Shown here one piece after another: positions 25,818-34,451 of a stretch of DNA of 64,000 nucleotides. Both the position numbers and the translations under genes were made by a program. The notes beneath the pieces are model-generated. The model did not search any database and was not told where the DNA came from. It worked only from the letters and a program-made list of their open reading frames with translations. Positions within the stretch are counted from its first letter, which is position 1. Each line of letters begins with the position of its first letter. The DNA comes from Rhodovulum sulfidophilum DSM 1374 (lineage in GTDB: Bacteria > Pseudomonadota > Alphaproteobacteria > Rhodobacterales > Rhodobacteraceae). The stretch spans positions 1,550,001-1,614,000 of the forward strand of contig NZ_CP015418.1 in NCBI RefSeq assembly GCF_001633165.1, written 5' to 3'.

Positions 25818-26872
25818 GGCGCGACCTCGGGCATCAGCCAGGCGTGGCTTTGATCGATGGCGATCCCGACTTCGGCCCCCTTCTCCACCGGGTGGTTCGG
25901 GTCGGCAGTCAGTTTGAGGACCGATCCGTCGCCCAGCGTGATCTCGCAATGCAAGGCGGCCCCGAGGAAGGCAGATTTGGACACCGTGCCGCGGAAGATG
26001 CCCGCTTCGGGTTCCGTCAGCGACAACGCCTCGGGGCGCAGCAGCAGTTCGGCGGCGCCGGTGATGCCCGGCACGCCCTCCAGCTCGAGCGAGGCACCGG
26101 CGGCGGCAATGGCATAGCGCCCCTCGCCCAGCGGTTTCACGGATTGGCAGGGAATGAAATTCGCCTCGCCGGTGAAGTCGGCAACATAGCGTTCCAGCGG
26201 CTTCTGGTAGATTTCGCGCGGGGTGGCGAACTGCGCAACGCGGCCCGCCTTCATCACGGCGACCATGTCCGACATCGCCATGGCCTCGGACTGGTCGTGC
26301 GTGACGTAGAACGCCGTGATCCCGGACTGCTGTTGCACGTCGCGGATCAGCCAGCGCACCTCGTCGCGCAGCCGCGCATCGAGGTTCGCGAGCGGTTCAT
26401 CCAGCAAAAGCAGCCTGGGCTTCAGCACCAGCGCGCGCGCCAGCGCGACCCGCTGCTGCTGACCGCCCGATATCTCCCGCGGGAGCCGCTCGCCCAGCCC
26501 GTCAAGGCGGACCAGCTTCTTCACGTCGTAGACGCGGGTTTCGATTTCATCCTTCGACAGCTTTTGCAGTTTGAGCCCGTAGCCGATGTTCTCGGCGACG
26601 GTCATGTGCGGGAAAAGAGCGTAGTTCTGAAAGACAACGCCGAAACCGCGACGGTTGGCCGGGATCCCGAGGATGGACTCCCCTTCTACCAGGATATCCC
26701 CGCCATTTGCCTCGAGGAATCCGGCCAGGCACCGCAAGGTGGTGCTTTTGCCGCAGCCCGAGGGCCCGAGGAGGGTCACCAGCTGGCCGCTTTCGGCCTT
26801 GAGTGACACGCCGTCGAGCGCGAGGAAATCCTGATAACGCTTGCGCAGATCCCTGACTTCAACCGTCGCCAT
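25814..26872 (-). CDS. ABC transporter ATPase, PotA type
   Basis: The 352-residue protein has Walker A GPSGCGKSTT (36-45), the signature ISGGQQQRVALARAL, Walker B LLLLDEP, the switch His in FYVTHDQSEAM, and a C-terminal TOBE domain from about residue 270. It energises import through the two permeases encoded downstream. The gene lies 3 bp after the substrate-binding protein gene on the same strand. Confidence 0.92.
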   Translation of the reverse strand: MATVEVRDLRKRYQDFLALDGVSLKAESGQLVTLLGPSGCGKSTTLRCLAGFLEANGGDILVEGESILGIPANRRGFGVVFQNYALFPHMTVAENIGYGLKLQKLSKDEIETRVYDVKKLVRLDGLGERLPREISGGQQQRVALARALVLKPRLLLLDEPLANLDARLRDEVRWLIRDVQQQSGITAFYVTHDQSEAMAMSDMVAVMKAGRVAQFATPREIYQKPLERYVADFTGEANFIPCQSVKPLGEGRYAIAAAGASLELEGVPGITGAAELLLRPEALSLTEPEAGIFRGTVSKSAFLGAALHCEITLGDGSVLKLTADPNHPVEKGAEVGIAIDQSHAWLMPEVAP

Positions 26873-26875
26873 TTC

Positions 26876-27907
26876 TCAGATCGTCCGTTCCCAGAGGTCG
26901 TTCAGGCCCGGCATGATGGCGAGCGTTTCATCCCAGTCGAAGCGGATCGCCTGGCTGACAACCTCGGGCTGCAGAGGCCATTTCTGAAGCTCTTCGGGAA
27001 GCTCGACCGTCTTGTTGGTCGGCGCGATAAGCCAGTTCTCGGCCATCCACAGCTGGATTTCCGGCGACAGGACGAAATTGATGTAGTCGAAGCCAAGCTG
27101 CTTGTCGGGGCTGTTCTTGAACACAGAGAAGGAGTGGTCGAACACCAGCATGCCTTCTTCGGGCACGACGTAGTCGATCGGAATGCCCTGTTCCTGCATG
27201 GTCTTGACTTCGCCAAGGTCGATCGGAGCCACGGCCACCTGTCCCTGCGACAGCAACGGCGTCAGCTGTGCCGAGTAGCCGATCTGCGGGAACGGACCCA
27301 GTTCCTTGAACTTGGCAACGGCGGTCTCGATGTCGTCGCGGCCCGAGCCGAAGTGCTCGCCGGCCCACATCGCCATCATGGTCGCGGCCGAGTTGGTGAT
27401 CTTGTAAAGACCCAGCTGCCCCTTGAAACGCTCATCCCAGAGATCGGCCCAGCCCTTGGGCGGCTCGGACACGAGATCGGTGCGATAGGCGATGACCAAG
27501 GGCGCAAGCATGCCGGTGACGGCGGTATTGCCCTTCAGGATCGCGGGTTCGATCACATCGGCCATGTTCGGCACGTTCTCGGGCGTCAGCTCCGCGAAGT
27601 AGCCGTCGTTGCGGATCATCGCGGTGTATTTCTCGTTCAGCATGACGGCCGGGAACGGGGGGTTGTCCGGGCCTGCCGCGCGGAAGTTCGAGATCCAGGC
27701 CATGCCGAGGCCGATGTCGAGGTCGAAATCACGGCCGATCTGCTCGGCGAATTTCGGCATGACGTACTGGCGCCAGTCGTGTTCCCAGCGGCCGCCGAAC
27801 ATGTTCACGATAAATGTGTCGCCCTCAGCGAAGGCGGGTGCGCCGAGCGCGCCAAGCGCCGCGGCACCGGCCGAGGTCTTGAGGAAGTTGCGTCGGGTGA
27901 GGGTCAT
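26876..27907 (-). CDS. ABC transporter periplasmic substrate-binding protein (PotD type, Tat-exported)
   Basis: ATG 27907 gives 343 residues. The N-terminus carries a twin-arginine signal (LTRRNFLKTSAGAAALGALG, cleavage near APAFA), so it is exported folded. The mature part is a spermidine/putrescine-type binding protein (NMFGGRWEHDWRQYVMPKF at its start). It captures the substrate for the permeases encoded downstream. It is the first gene of the transporter operon, with its own promoter region in the 118-bp gap 27908-28025. That gap also contains ccgggc and gcccgg arms that may form a terminator for the ThDP gene. Confidence 0.88.
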   Translation of the reverse strand: MTLTRRNFLKTSAGAAALGALGAPAFAEGDTFIVNMFGGRWEHDWRQYVMPKFAEQIGRDFDLDIGLGMAWISNFRAAGPDNPPFPAVMLNEKYTAMIRNDGYFAELTPENVPNMADVIEPAILKGNTAVTGMLAPLVIAYRTDLVSEPPKGWADLWDERFKGQLGLYKITNSAATMMAMWAGEHFGSGRDDIETAVAKFKELGPFPQIGYSAQLTPLLSQGQVAVAPIDLGEVKTMQEQGIPIDYVVPEEGMLVFDHSFSVFKNSPDKQLGFDYINFVLSPEIQLWMAENWLIAPTNKTVELPEELQKWPLQPEVVSQAIRFDWDETLAIMPGLNDLWERTI

Positions 27908-28025
27908 TTGAGGCTCTCTCCTGTTGAGGTGCATCTTTATTATTCGTTCCGTCCGGGCTTCAGGAAGCATGTGCCCGGTCGTGCCTTTATACCGGCCACG
28001 TTGGCGGCGGGATCTCGGGATGGTC

Positions 28026-29645
28026 TTACATATCGATCTTCTCTGGATCGAGCCGCAGGTCGATGAGAACGGGGCCGGTCCGGTCCGCGATGGCGGTGCA
28101 TGCGGCGTCGAGGCTGGCGGCGTCGGTGACGCGCACCGTCGCGAAGCCGAGCGTCGCGCAGGTCTCGGCGAAGTCGATCCGGTCGATCATCGCCAGTTTC
28201 GGCGACATGCTGCGATTGGTGAACTGGACATGCTCGGCGCCGTAGCTGCCGTCGTTGCAGAGGATCACGATCATGTCCGCCCTTTCGCGGACGGCGGCGA
28301 CGAGTTCGCTCAGGCCGGACAGGGTGAAGCCGCCGTCACCTGCGACCAGCACTGTCGGGCGGTCGGTGATCGCGGTGGCGGTACCGATTGCCTCGCCAAG
28401 ACCGCAGCCGATGGCCCCAAAATGCGAAGTGTAGACAAGGTCCTGCGGGCGCGTCACAGGCAGGTTGCGCCACGCCGCGGTGACGAACCGCCCGAGGTCG
28501 GCGACCAGAACCCGCTGGGCGGGCAGCGCCTGGTGCAGGCGGCGCAACGCCGGGACCATGTCGACGGTGCCCGGGGCGGTCTGCGCAGCGGCAGGGATCT
28601 TCGCGAAATCGGCCGCCTCGGTGGCAAGCCTGTCGGCAAGATCCGCCGTCGCACCAGAGCCGGGAATCTCGGCCATGTCCATCAGTTCGACGATGGCGCG
28701 AGCAGTTCCCGCGATGTCGCCAATCAGGCGGAGCGAGGGAATGTCGAGCCGCGGGGTCTCCTCGGCGTCGGGCAGGATCTGCACAACGCGCTTGCCGCGG
28801 GTATAGGCACGCTCTTCGGTGGTGTGCTTGCTTAAGCTCGCACCGAAAGCGAGGATGCAGTCGGACTGCATGATGACCTCGGTAGCAGTGGGGTGGCTGA
28901 GCCCGCCGCAGATGCCGATGTTGCAGGGCTCACCTTCGAAAAGCCCTTGCGCCTTGAGTGTCGTGGCAAGCGGGGCCTCCATCCGCGCAGCGAGCTCGAT
29001 CAGCGCGGCGCGTGCCTCCGGGGTGCAAGCCCCGCGCCCTGCAAGGATCAGTGGGCGGCGTGCCGAGGCAAGCATGCCGGCGGCATCTTCCAGGGCCTTT
29101 CCAGAGGCGGGGGAAATCGTCAACGGCGGTACGGGCATGACCTTGGCCGGCTCGACCGGCTCCCACATCAGATCAACGCGCATGTTGAAAACCACGGGAC
29201 GCCTGCGGTGGGCCGCGATGCGAAACGCACGGTCGAGGTCCTCGATGGCGGTCGCGGGTTCGCGCATCTCGACGAAGGCGGCGCCGACGCTGGCAACGAC
29301 CTCTCGCTGGTCGATGTTCTGCAAGTGCTGAAGATCGCCCGGCGCCGTATCGCCGCAGAGCACGACAAGGGGTATGCCGCCGCGGACGGCTTCTGCCAGC
29401 GCGGTGACGACATTGGTGAGGGCAGGACCATGGGTGATCGTGGCAACGCCGGTACGCCCGGTCGCCTGGGCGAAGCCGGTGGCGGCCAGCACGGCATTGG
29501 CCTCGTGGGTGCAGGCAACATAGCGTCCCGTCCCCGTCTCGACGTACGCATTGACCATGAAGAGATTGGCGTCTCCGACAAGCCCGTACAGGTGCGTCGT
29601 GCCGTGCGCGACCAGCGCCTGAGCCAGGTGCTGGTGCAGTTTCAT
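28026..29645 (-). CDS. Thiamine diphosphate-dependent enzyme (acetolactate synthase/benzoylformate decarboxylase family)
   Basis: From ATG 29645 (MKLHQHLAQALVAHG) the protein has 539 residues; ATG codons at 29666 and 29675 are possible starts. It has the three ThDP-enzyme domains. The cofactor-activating Glu48 lies in VACTHEANAV, and the ThDP/Mg motif GDGG (about 436-439) precedes the downstream Asn of ILCNDGSYG. Glyoxylate carboligase, the expected partner of an allantoin pathway, lacks that Glu, so this is not a typical Gcl. A decarboxylase or carboligase acting on a 2-oxo acid is likely. It lies upstream of and parallel to the importer genes. Confidence 0.82.
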   Translation of the reverse strand: MKLHQHLAQALVAHGTTHLYGLVGDANLFMVNAYVETGTGRYVACTHEANAVLAATGFAQATGRTGVATITHGPALTNVVTALAEAVRGGIPLVVLCGDTAPGDLQHLQNIDQREVVASVGAAFVEMREPATAIEDLDRAFRIAAHRRRPVVFNMRVDLMWEPVEPAKVMPVPPLTISPASGKALEDAAGMLASARRPLILAGRGACTPEARAALIELAARMEAPLATTLKAQGLFEGEPCNIGICGGLSHPTATEVIMQSDCILAFGASLSKHTTEERAYTRGKRVVQILPDAEETPRLDIPSLRLIGDIAGTARAIVELMDMAEIPGSGATADLADRLATEAADFAKIPAAAQTAPGTVDMVPALRRLHQALPAQRVLVADLGRFVTAAWRNLPVTRPQDLVYTSHFGAIGCGLGEAIGTATAITDRPTVLVAGDGGFTLSGLSELVAAVRERADMIVILCNDGSYGAEHVQFTNRSMSPKLAMIDRIDFAETCATLGFATVRVTDAASLDAACTAIADRTGPVLIDLRLDPEKIDM

Positions 29646-29844
29646 GGTTGTTGCTGTGTCTCGCATTTCCCGCACCTAACCGCGTCAGTGTCCGGACCAC
29701 GGTAGGCGCAGCGGTATCATGACAAAAGTTTAATTATATCCATTAAAAAGTTCCAAATGGGAACTATACAGCGTCCACGCTGCCGAAATCGCGTCGCGGC
29801 GGACACGGCAAACTGGCTGACGACATTCGGCTTTCCCACCGATG

Positions 29845-30214
29845 GGGCTTGTTGCACAAAGCGGTGATGAGGATTAAATTCGCGAATTCAGTGAGTTAGA
29901 TCGGCGGCATGCCGAAGCCTTCTCCCACTCACTATCGCACGGCGAACTGGTACGCCTCCAGCGCCGCGCTCCCCCCGCGAGGCTCGCTCTCGGTCGGGGC
30001 GGCCGAGCGTTTCTAGGTACTCCCTGACAGCCTGTGGCGCGTCTTCAGGATCGATCCTGTCGGGATGCCAGTCCGATTTCGGCGTCGAGTTCTGCCGGTT
30101 CGCGTCAGCCTGGATGACGCTGGCATCCGCAGCAAACCGGTAGATGGACTGCCAGTCGTCGCCTACGGCAAATATTCTCGCCTCCGCATGCTGGTTCTTG
30201 AGCGCCTGAATCAT
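29845..30214. pseudogene. Mosaic of IS5, IS1182-like and UvrD-like helicase fragments
   Basis: Plus strand: an IS5-family left end (gggcttgttgcacaaag, 29845-29861) and the first codons of its transposase (MPKPSPTHYRTANW from 29909), stopping at 30016. Minus strand, about 30124-30008: a transposase piece VIQADANRQNSTPKSDWHPD and REYLETL of IS1182-like elements. Minus strand, 30214-30128: ARIFAVGDDWQSIYRFA, motif III of UvrD/HelD-type helicases. The pieces abut within a few bases. None can be functional. The flanking gaps 29646-29844 and 30215-30309 hold no gene. Confidence 0.65.
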
Positions 30215-30309
30215 GCTGCTTCCATTTGAATATCTCTGATCTGCTTCTCGTCAAAGATCGGCAGAGAGCACATCATGGCTTACGCCAGCATCCGGCTTTA
30301 TGGGGGCGC

Positions 30310-30732
30310 TCATGGCTCGTCACAGAGCTTCGGCGCGCCGTCGAAGTTGTATTCGCCCCGGTAGAGCCGCCGCAGGGTCGTGACCATCGCCTCGAAAGAC
30401 TCGTCGAACTTAACCGAAGTGCGCTCGGTGGGCGCGATATAGATCGATTTTCCCACGGGCTCGCGCCGCAGGTAGCCGCTTTCGACCAAGCTGTTGATCT
30501 TGCGGTGCAGCGTGCTGATCGGAAGGTCGAGCGCCTCTGACAGGGCCGAAAAATCATAGAGTTTGCCCTGCATTCGGCCCTGCACAACCGTACGGATGAT
30601 CAGGCTGTCGAGCGGCTTGCCCCACATCCCCGATTCCATCGCATAGAACCGGTTGAGACATTCGATGATCTGTGCCTGAACCGCCGCCCGCACCGCGTCG
30701 GGCTCTTGCTGAGAGCCGATGGCGTCGTTCAT
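30310..30732 (-). CDS. Small winged-helix (MarR-like) regulator
   Basis: Start at ATG 30732 gives 140 residues; the frame open further upstream runs through the promoter region and is not coding. The winged helix is DFSALSEALDLPISTLHRKI and VESGYLRREPVGKSIYIAPT, preceded by helices typical of MarR-like dimerisation. It has Cys residues only near position 20 and at the C-terminus. It is divergent from the sulfide:quinone oxidoreductase operon across 145 bp that contain a TTTCC-N5-GGAAA palindrome, so it probably controls that operon. Confidence 0.72.
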   Translation of the reverse strand: MNDAIGSQQEPDAVRAAVQAQIIECLNRFYAMESGMWGKPLDSLIIRTVVQGRMQGKLYDFSALSEALDLPISTLHRKINSLVESGYLRREPVGKSIYIAPTERTSVKFDESFEAMVTTLRRLYRGEYNFDGAPKLCDEP

Positions 30733-30759
30733 TTCCTGGCCCCTCTCACGCACCCCTGT

Positions 30760-30774
30760 TTTCCAAAATGGAAA
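30760..30774. promoter_or_regulatory. Candidate operator for the SQR operon
   Basis: The sequence TTTCCAAAATGGAAA is an inverted repeat (TTTCC-N5-GGAAA) 28 bp from the regulator start. It is followed after 2 bp by TTGACG (30777-30782), a good -35 hexamer reading toward the SQR gene. Binding by the divergent regulator is inferred. Confidence 0.45.
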
Positions 30775-30877
30775 GGTTGACGCTTGGTCGCAAGCCAAAT
30801 CTGCTCGTACTTGGGCCCCTGGTCCGAAGTCTACCGCACTGGTGGGCGGAGGGTCCCAGTGTTCCAGGGGAGGAATC

Positions 30878-32068
30878 ATGCAAAAGCATATACTCGTGGT
30901 CGGTGGCGGCATCGGTGGGACGATGACCGCGAACAGCCTTGTCACCAAGTTCCAGAGAGAAATCGCGAACGGCAAGGTCAAGGTGACCATGCTTTCGGAC
31001 AATCCGTGGCACTACTACAAGCCGGCGTTCATGTATGTTGCCTTTGACATGTATTTTAAGGGTGAACTGCGCAGGAAGCAGCAGTCTCTTCTGCGTCCCG
31101 AGATCGACTTTCAACTCGACAAGGTTGAAGCCTTCGATTTCAAGGGCTCCAAGGTCAAGACCGCCAGCGGCAAAACGATCAGCTACGATTACATCGTTGT
31201 TTCCACCGGCTGTCTGCCCGCGCCGGAACGGATCGAGGGGCTGAAGGAAGGCGGAGACTATTTCTATCAATACGAACCGGCCCGGAAGCTTTCGGACAAG
31301 CTGCTGACCCTTGAAAAGGGTCGGGTGTTTGTCACCGTGAACTTCCCCGAAACGCCGAACGTGCCGCACCAATGCGGTATCGCGCCGATGGAAACCACGC
31401 TGATGCTCGACGAGTATCTGCGCCGCAAGGGCGTGCGCGACCAGATCGAGATCGTCTATACCTACCCGACCGTTTCTCAGCTTCTGCGCAATTGCCTGTT
31501 CATGCAGGAAGAGGTCTGCTCTGTCCTGCCGCCGATCTTCGAAGAGCGCGACATCAAATACAAACGCAGCTTCACGCTGGCCAAGGTCGATCCGGAACGC
31601 AAGGTCGCCATCTCCAGCGAGGGCGAGGAAGAGGAATTCGACATTCTGATGTCGACCCCGCCGATCCGCGCCGTGGATGCGGTGATCAACAGCGGTCTCT
31701 CGCAAGCGGCGAACAACGAGGGCTGGCTGCCCACCGACCGGGACACGTTGCAACTCGAAGGCTATCCCAATGCCTATGTGATGGGCGATACGGTCGATCT
31801 GCCGATCTCCAAGGCCGGGGGCTCCTGCCACAACCAATGCCCGGTGATCGTCAACAATATCGCCGGGGATATGCGGCTGGGCCGCATCGTCGAGCATTAT
31901 GACGGCAAGGTGCAGGCCGTGGCGCAGATGGGATTGGAAGCGGGCATGCCGCTTTTCTACAACTACGATAAGGATGTGTATCCGACGCCACCGACCAAGG
32001 TCGGCGGACTGCTGCGCAAGGCATTCAACCGCGGCATCTACTGGTCTGTCGCGCGTGGCATCATCTGA
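30878..32068 (+). CDS. Sulfide:quinone oxidoreductase-like FAD protein
   Basis: ATG 30878 behind aggggagg gives 396 residues. The N-terminal FAD fold shows VVGGGIGG (7-14) and the second flavin contact is VMGDTVDLPISKAG (301-314). Cysteines that could form the sulfur relay are Cys112 (STGCLPAP), Cys166 (PHQCGIAP) and Cys317/Cys321 (SCHNQC). SQRs oxidise sulfide at the membrane face, pass electrons to quinone and build up polysulfide. The C-terminus has an amphipathic segment but no full membrane helix. It heads an operon with a DUF1641 protein and an IscU-like protein and is divergent from a MarR-like regulator. Confidence 0.83.
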   Translation: MQKHILVVGGGIGGTMTANSLVTKFQREIANGKVKVTMLSDNPWHYYKPAFMYVAFDMYFKGELRRKQQSLLRPEIDFQLDKVEAFDFKGSKVKTASGKTISYDYIVVSTGCLPAPERIEGLKEGGDYFYQYEPARKLSDKLLTLEKGRVFVTVNFPETPNVPHQCGIAPMETTLMLDEYLRRKGVRDQIEIVYTYPTVSQLLRNCLFMQEEVCSVLPPIFEERDIKYKRSFTLAKVDPERKVAISSEGEEEEFDILMSTPPIRAVDAVINSGLSQAANNEGWLPTDRDTLQLEGYPNAYVMGDTVDLPISKAGGSCHNQCPVIVNNIAGDMRLGRIVEHYDGKVQAVAQMGLEAGMPLFYNYDKDVYPTPPTKVGGLLRKAFNRGIYWSVARGII

Positions 32069-32097
32069 GATCTGAAGCTTAAGAACAGGAGGGCGCC

Positions 32098-32529
32098 ATG
32101 GCGAACCCCACAGCAAACGGCGCGGAAACCCCGCTGCTCGAGCGTATCAATCAAGAGAGCGCTTTTTCCGACGCGGCAACGGAGGAGGGCCTGATCGATC
32201 TGGCCAACAAGCTCGCACCGTTGATCCAAGGCCGGCGCCTGCACAATGTCATCGATCTGATGTCGCTTGCTTCGGATGGTGTGGACATGGCGGATGATGC
32301 CATGATCCAGAAGATGATGACCGCGTATGAAGACATCACCAGTACCGCGTGGGCGCTCGGCAATGCGGCGCGTTATGCGGCCAATCAGGCGGCGACCGCG
32401 CCAGTGCCGTCGCGGCTGGGTCTGCTGCGGGCGGCGGGCGATGAGGATGTACGGCGGGGGCTGCATTTTGCGCTTCAGTTTCTTGCCGTGCTGGGCCGAC
32501 AGGCGACGCCCGAGCCCGACGTGGATTGA
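32098..32529 (+). CDS. DUF1641 family protein
   Basis: The 143-residue, mostly helical, Ala-rich protein starts at ATG 32098 after aggagggcgcc. The central motif LANKLAPLIQGRRLHNVIDL, followed by LASDGVDMADD, fits DUF1641. Genes of this family very often neighbour SQR-like FAD proteins, and the gap here is only 29 bp. The function is not established. A small membrane-surface or sulfur-handling partner of the oxidoreductase is a reasonable inference. Confidence 0.75.
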   Translation: MANPTANGAETPLLERINQESAFSDAATEEGLIDLANKLAPLIQGRRLHNVIDLMSLASDGVDMADDAMIQKMMTAYEDITSTAWALGNAARYAANQAATAPVPSRLGLLRAAGDEDVRRGLHFALQFLAVLGRQATPEPDVD

Positions 32530-32537
32530 CCGTGGCT

Positions 32538-32972
32538 ATGAACGAGGCGGAATTGGCCGCACTCTACAGACCGCGCATCCGAGAGCTTGCGGCTCGGGTG
32601 CGTTCCGACCGGCGGCTGAAGGACCCGGAGGTTACGGTTTCCCGCAGAAGCCAGGTTTGCGGCAGCATGATTACCCTAGACCTGATGCACGAGCAGGGCC
32701 GGATCACCGCTCTTGGCTGGCGGTCGCGGGCCTGCACCCTGGGCATGGCCTCGCTGGGCCTGGTCACCGAAGCCGCCGTCGGTCAGTGCCGGGCTGAAGT
32801 CGCTGCGGCCGGGGCGGCGCTATGGGACCTGCTGCAGGGGCAGGAGCAGATCTTTGCCGCGCCATGGGAAGAGTTGTCAGTTTTTTCCGCCGCCCGCGGA
32901 TTTCCGCCTCGCTTTGGCTCGATCATGCTGCCCTTCGCAGCAATCGATGAGGGTTTCAGGCAAATGGGATGA
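32538..32972 (+). CDS. IscU/NifU-like scaffold-family protein missing the third cysteine
   Basis: The start could be ATG 32538, GTG 32532 or the TTG that overlaps the DUF1641 stop; ATG gives 144 residues. It has the IscU/NifU N-terminal fold pattern, with Cys41 (QVCGSMITLDL) and Cys66 (SRACTLGMASL) at the first two cluster-ligand positions. Where the family has the third Cys before a Leu-Pro-Trp stretch, this protein has Ser128 (RFGSIMLPFAAI). It may therefore carry sulfur or persulfide rather than build an Fe-S cluster. It is translationally close to DUF1641 and SQR. Confidence 0.68.
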   Translation: MNEAELAALYRPRIRELAARVRSDRRLKDPEVTVSRRSQVCGSMITLDLMHEQGRITALGWRSRACTLGMASLGLVTEAAVGQCRAEVAAAGAALWDLLQGQEQIFAAPWEELSVFSAARGFPPRFGSIMLPFAAIDEGFRQMG

Positions 32973-32990
32973 ACTGGTCCCCGGACCATT

Positions 32991-33488
32991 TCCGGGCGCG
33001 GTGTTCGATTTGCGGGTATCTTCTATACCTGCCAGGCGGTGGAGGACTACTTCCTCTCCAACCCTGATCTCGAAGTCGAAATCCGGGTGGATCATGAGGA
33101 CCTGGGGCTCATCGAGGTTGATCTTGGAGGTTTATGGGGCGTGGCGCGCACCCGCACAAAGGGGTTCGACGGCCTGCCTCTGGACCTTTAGACTGAAGCC
33201 TGCACCAACCTGCGGCGCCGTTTCCAGGCAGAGGCAGAGGCGGAGCTGACGCAAGATGTCATTGATCAGGCACGGGCCGATTTTTCCGAAGAGGATCGAG
33301 CAGCCTCGCAACGGCTCGGTATTTCCGCTCTCGCGCCGACACGGGCCGACGTCGAGCGTAATCGGAAGCAGCTTTGGCTTGGTCTGGATGTCGTTGCCGG
33401 GCACTCTCCTTTGGTCTCCAAGAAGAAGGTCGCGATGGACGGGACGGGACGCCGGACGAGGCCTGGGGCAGCCGGACACCGCCCCTGA
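32991..33488 (+). pseudogene. Mu/TniA-type transposase C-terminal remnant with an amber stop
   Basis: One reading frame runs RGVRFAGIFYTCQAVEDYFL, VDHEDLGLIEVDLGGLWGVA, TRTKGFDGLPLDL, then a TAG at 33189-33191, and continues AEAELTQDVIDQARADFSEE to a stop at 33488. The pattern of a small beta barrel followed by a charged helix resembles the C-terminal domain of Mu A and TniA-type transposases. The catalytic core is absent. It begins 18 bp after the SQR operon, so the operon's original downstream sequence has been lost. Confidence 0.5.
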
Positions 33489-33820
33489 AGACCGCCGCCT
33501 GACATGAAACCGATGCCCTAGCCCGGCCCGGCCGCAAACGGGTCGAAAGACCGGACCCATCTCTGTTCGTACCGCGACCGCGCCTGACCGCAGGCCAGAC
33601 CCAGGCTGCCGGTCATGTCCTGTGCAGCACGAGGCATGGTCAAGGCGTGCGGGCTTCCTGCCATTCCTGCGAACGGATCGCAGCATCAAAACCCGGGATC
33701 AGACACTTGGCCAGCCAGATCTTCCCGACACAGGACGTTGTCAGAGCGGATGCCGCCATGCCTCAGCAGCGCATCTCTTTGGGAGAAATACCGAAGCGCT
33801 TGCGAAATGTCACCGAAAGA
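33489..33820. other. Intergenic stretch inside the graveyard, no gene seen
   Basis: Frames are open on both strands but neither shows a recognisable domain or a supported start. No hairpin followed by a T-run and no inverted-repeat pair was found here. Confidence 0.4.
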
Positions 33821-34072
33821 TGGGCCAGCGACGATACCAGCCTGACCTTTCTCGGGTCCTATTCGAAGGACAAGATCGGGCCGCCGCGCACCTGCCTGCC
33901 GATCCAGGGGACGCTCTTGGACAATCCCAACGGTGATCTTGCCCGGAATAGCTATCTTGACGGTGTGGGGCTCGAGAACACCAACGAGCAGACCAATCTC
34001 GGCCTCGAATTCAACCATCTCTTCACCGATGTCTGGAGCCTCGAGGCCCGCGTGCGCTACACCCGCAACGAG
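33821..34072 (+). pseudogene. TonB-dependent (FhuA-type) siderophore receptor fragment
   Basis: About 84 codons encode WASDDTSLTFLGSYSKDKIG, then LPIQGTLLDNPNGDLARNSY and TNLGLEFNHLFTDVWSLEAR. This is a stretch of alternating beta strands from the barrel of ferrichrome/ferric-siderophore receptors. The plug, TonB box and the remainder of the barrel are missing. It is abruptly followed by an IS5 fragment at 34075. It is a random slice of a receptor gene. Confidence 0.65.
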
Positions 34073-34074
34073 CG

Positions 34075-34260
34075 GCTTCGTCGAGAGCCTGCTGCAGCTG
34101 GTTGGCCTCGACTGGACGGTGCCTGACTTCAGCACCCTGTTCGGCAGCTTCACCGCCGACGGTGCCTGCGACACCCGCAAATGCCACGATGCCATTGCTG
34201 ACCGCGGCGCCCACGCTGTCATTCCGCCCCGCAAGAACGCCAAGCCGCCTCTCTGCAACA
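34075..34260 (+). pseudogene. IS5-family transposase remnant with internal deletion
   Basis: The frame gives FVESLLQLVGLDWTVPDFST, then jumps directly to FTADGACDTRKCHDAIADRG and AHAVIPPRKNAK. In intact relatives about 100 residues, including the first catalytic Asp, lie between these blocks. This IS5 type differs from the element at 61738. It abuts the receptor fragment. Confidence 0.65.
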
Positions 34261-34451
34261 ACGCCAACGGTATCGAACACCGCCTGACCAAGCCCAATCA
34301 TCCGTGGAGCTGCGAGGATGCCAGACAGTCTCAGTGTCGATCCGATCCAACAGATGCCTGGACTGAAAATCTAGGTGTTCAGTCCCGGAAGGTTGTTCGC
34401 CCGCTGCGGGGTTAGGCGATAATCGCCAAATTCCAACTCGGGGCCGCGGGT

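Noticed and set aside
28026..29645. Glyoxylate carboligase (gcl) assignment
   Set aside because: The cofactor-activating Glu, absent from Gcl, is present in CTHEANAV.
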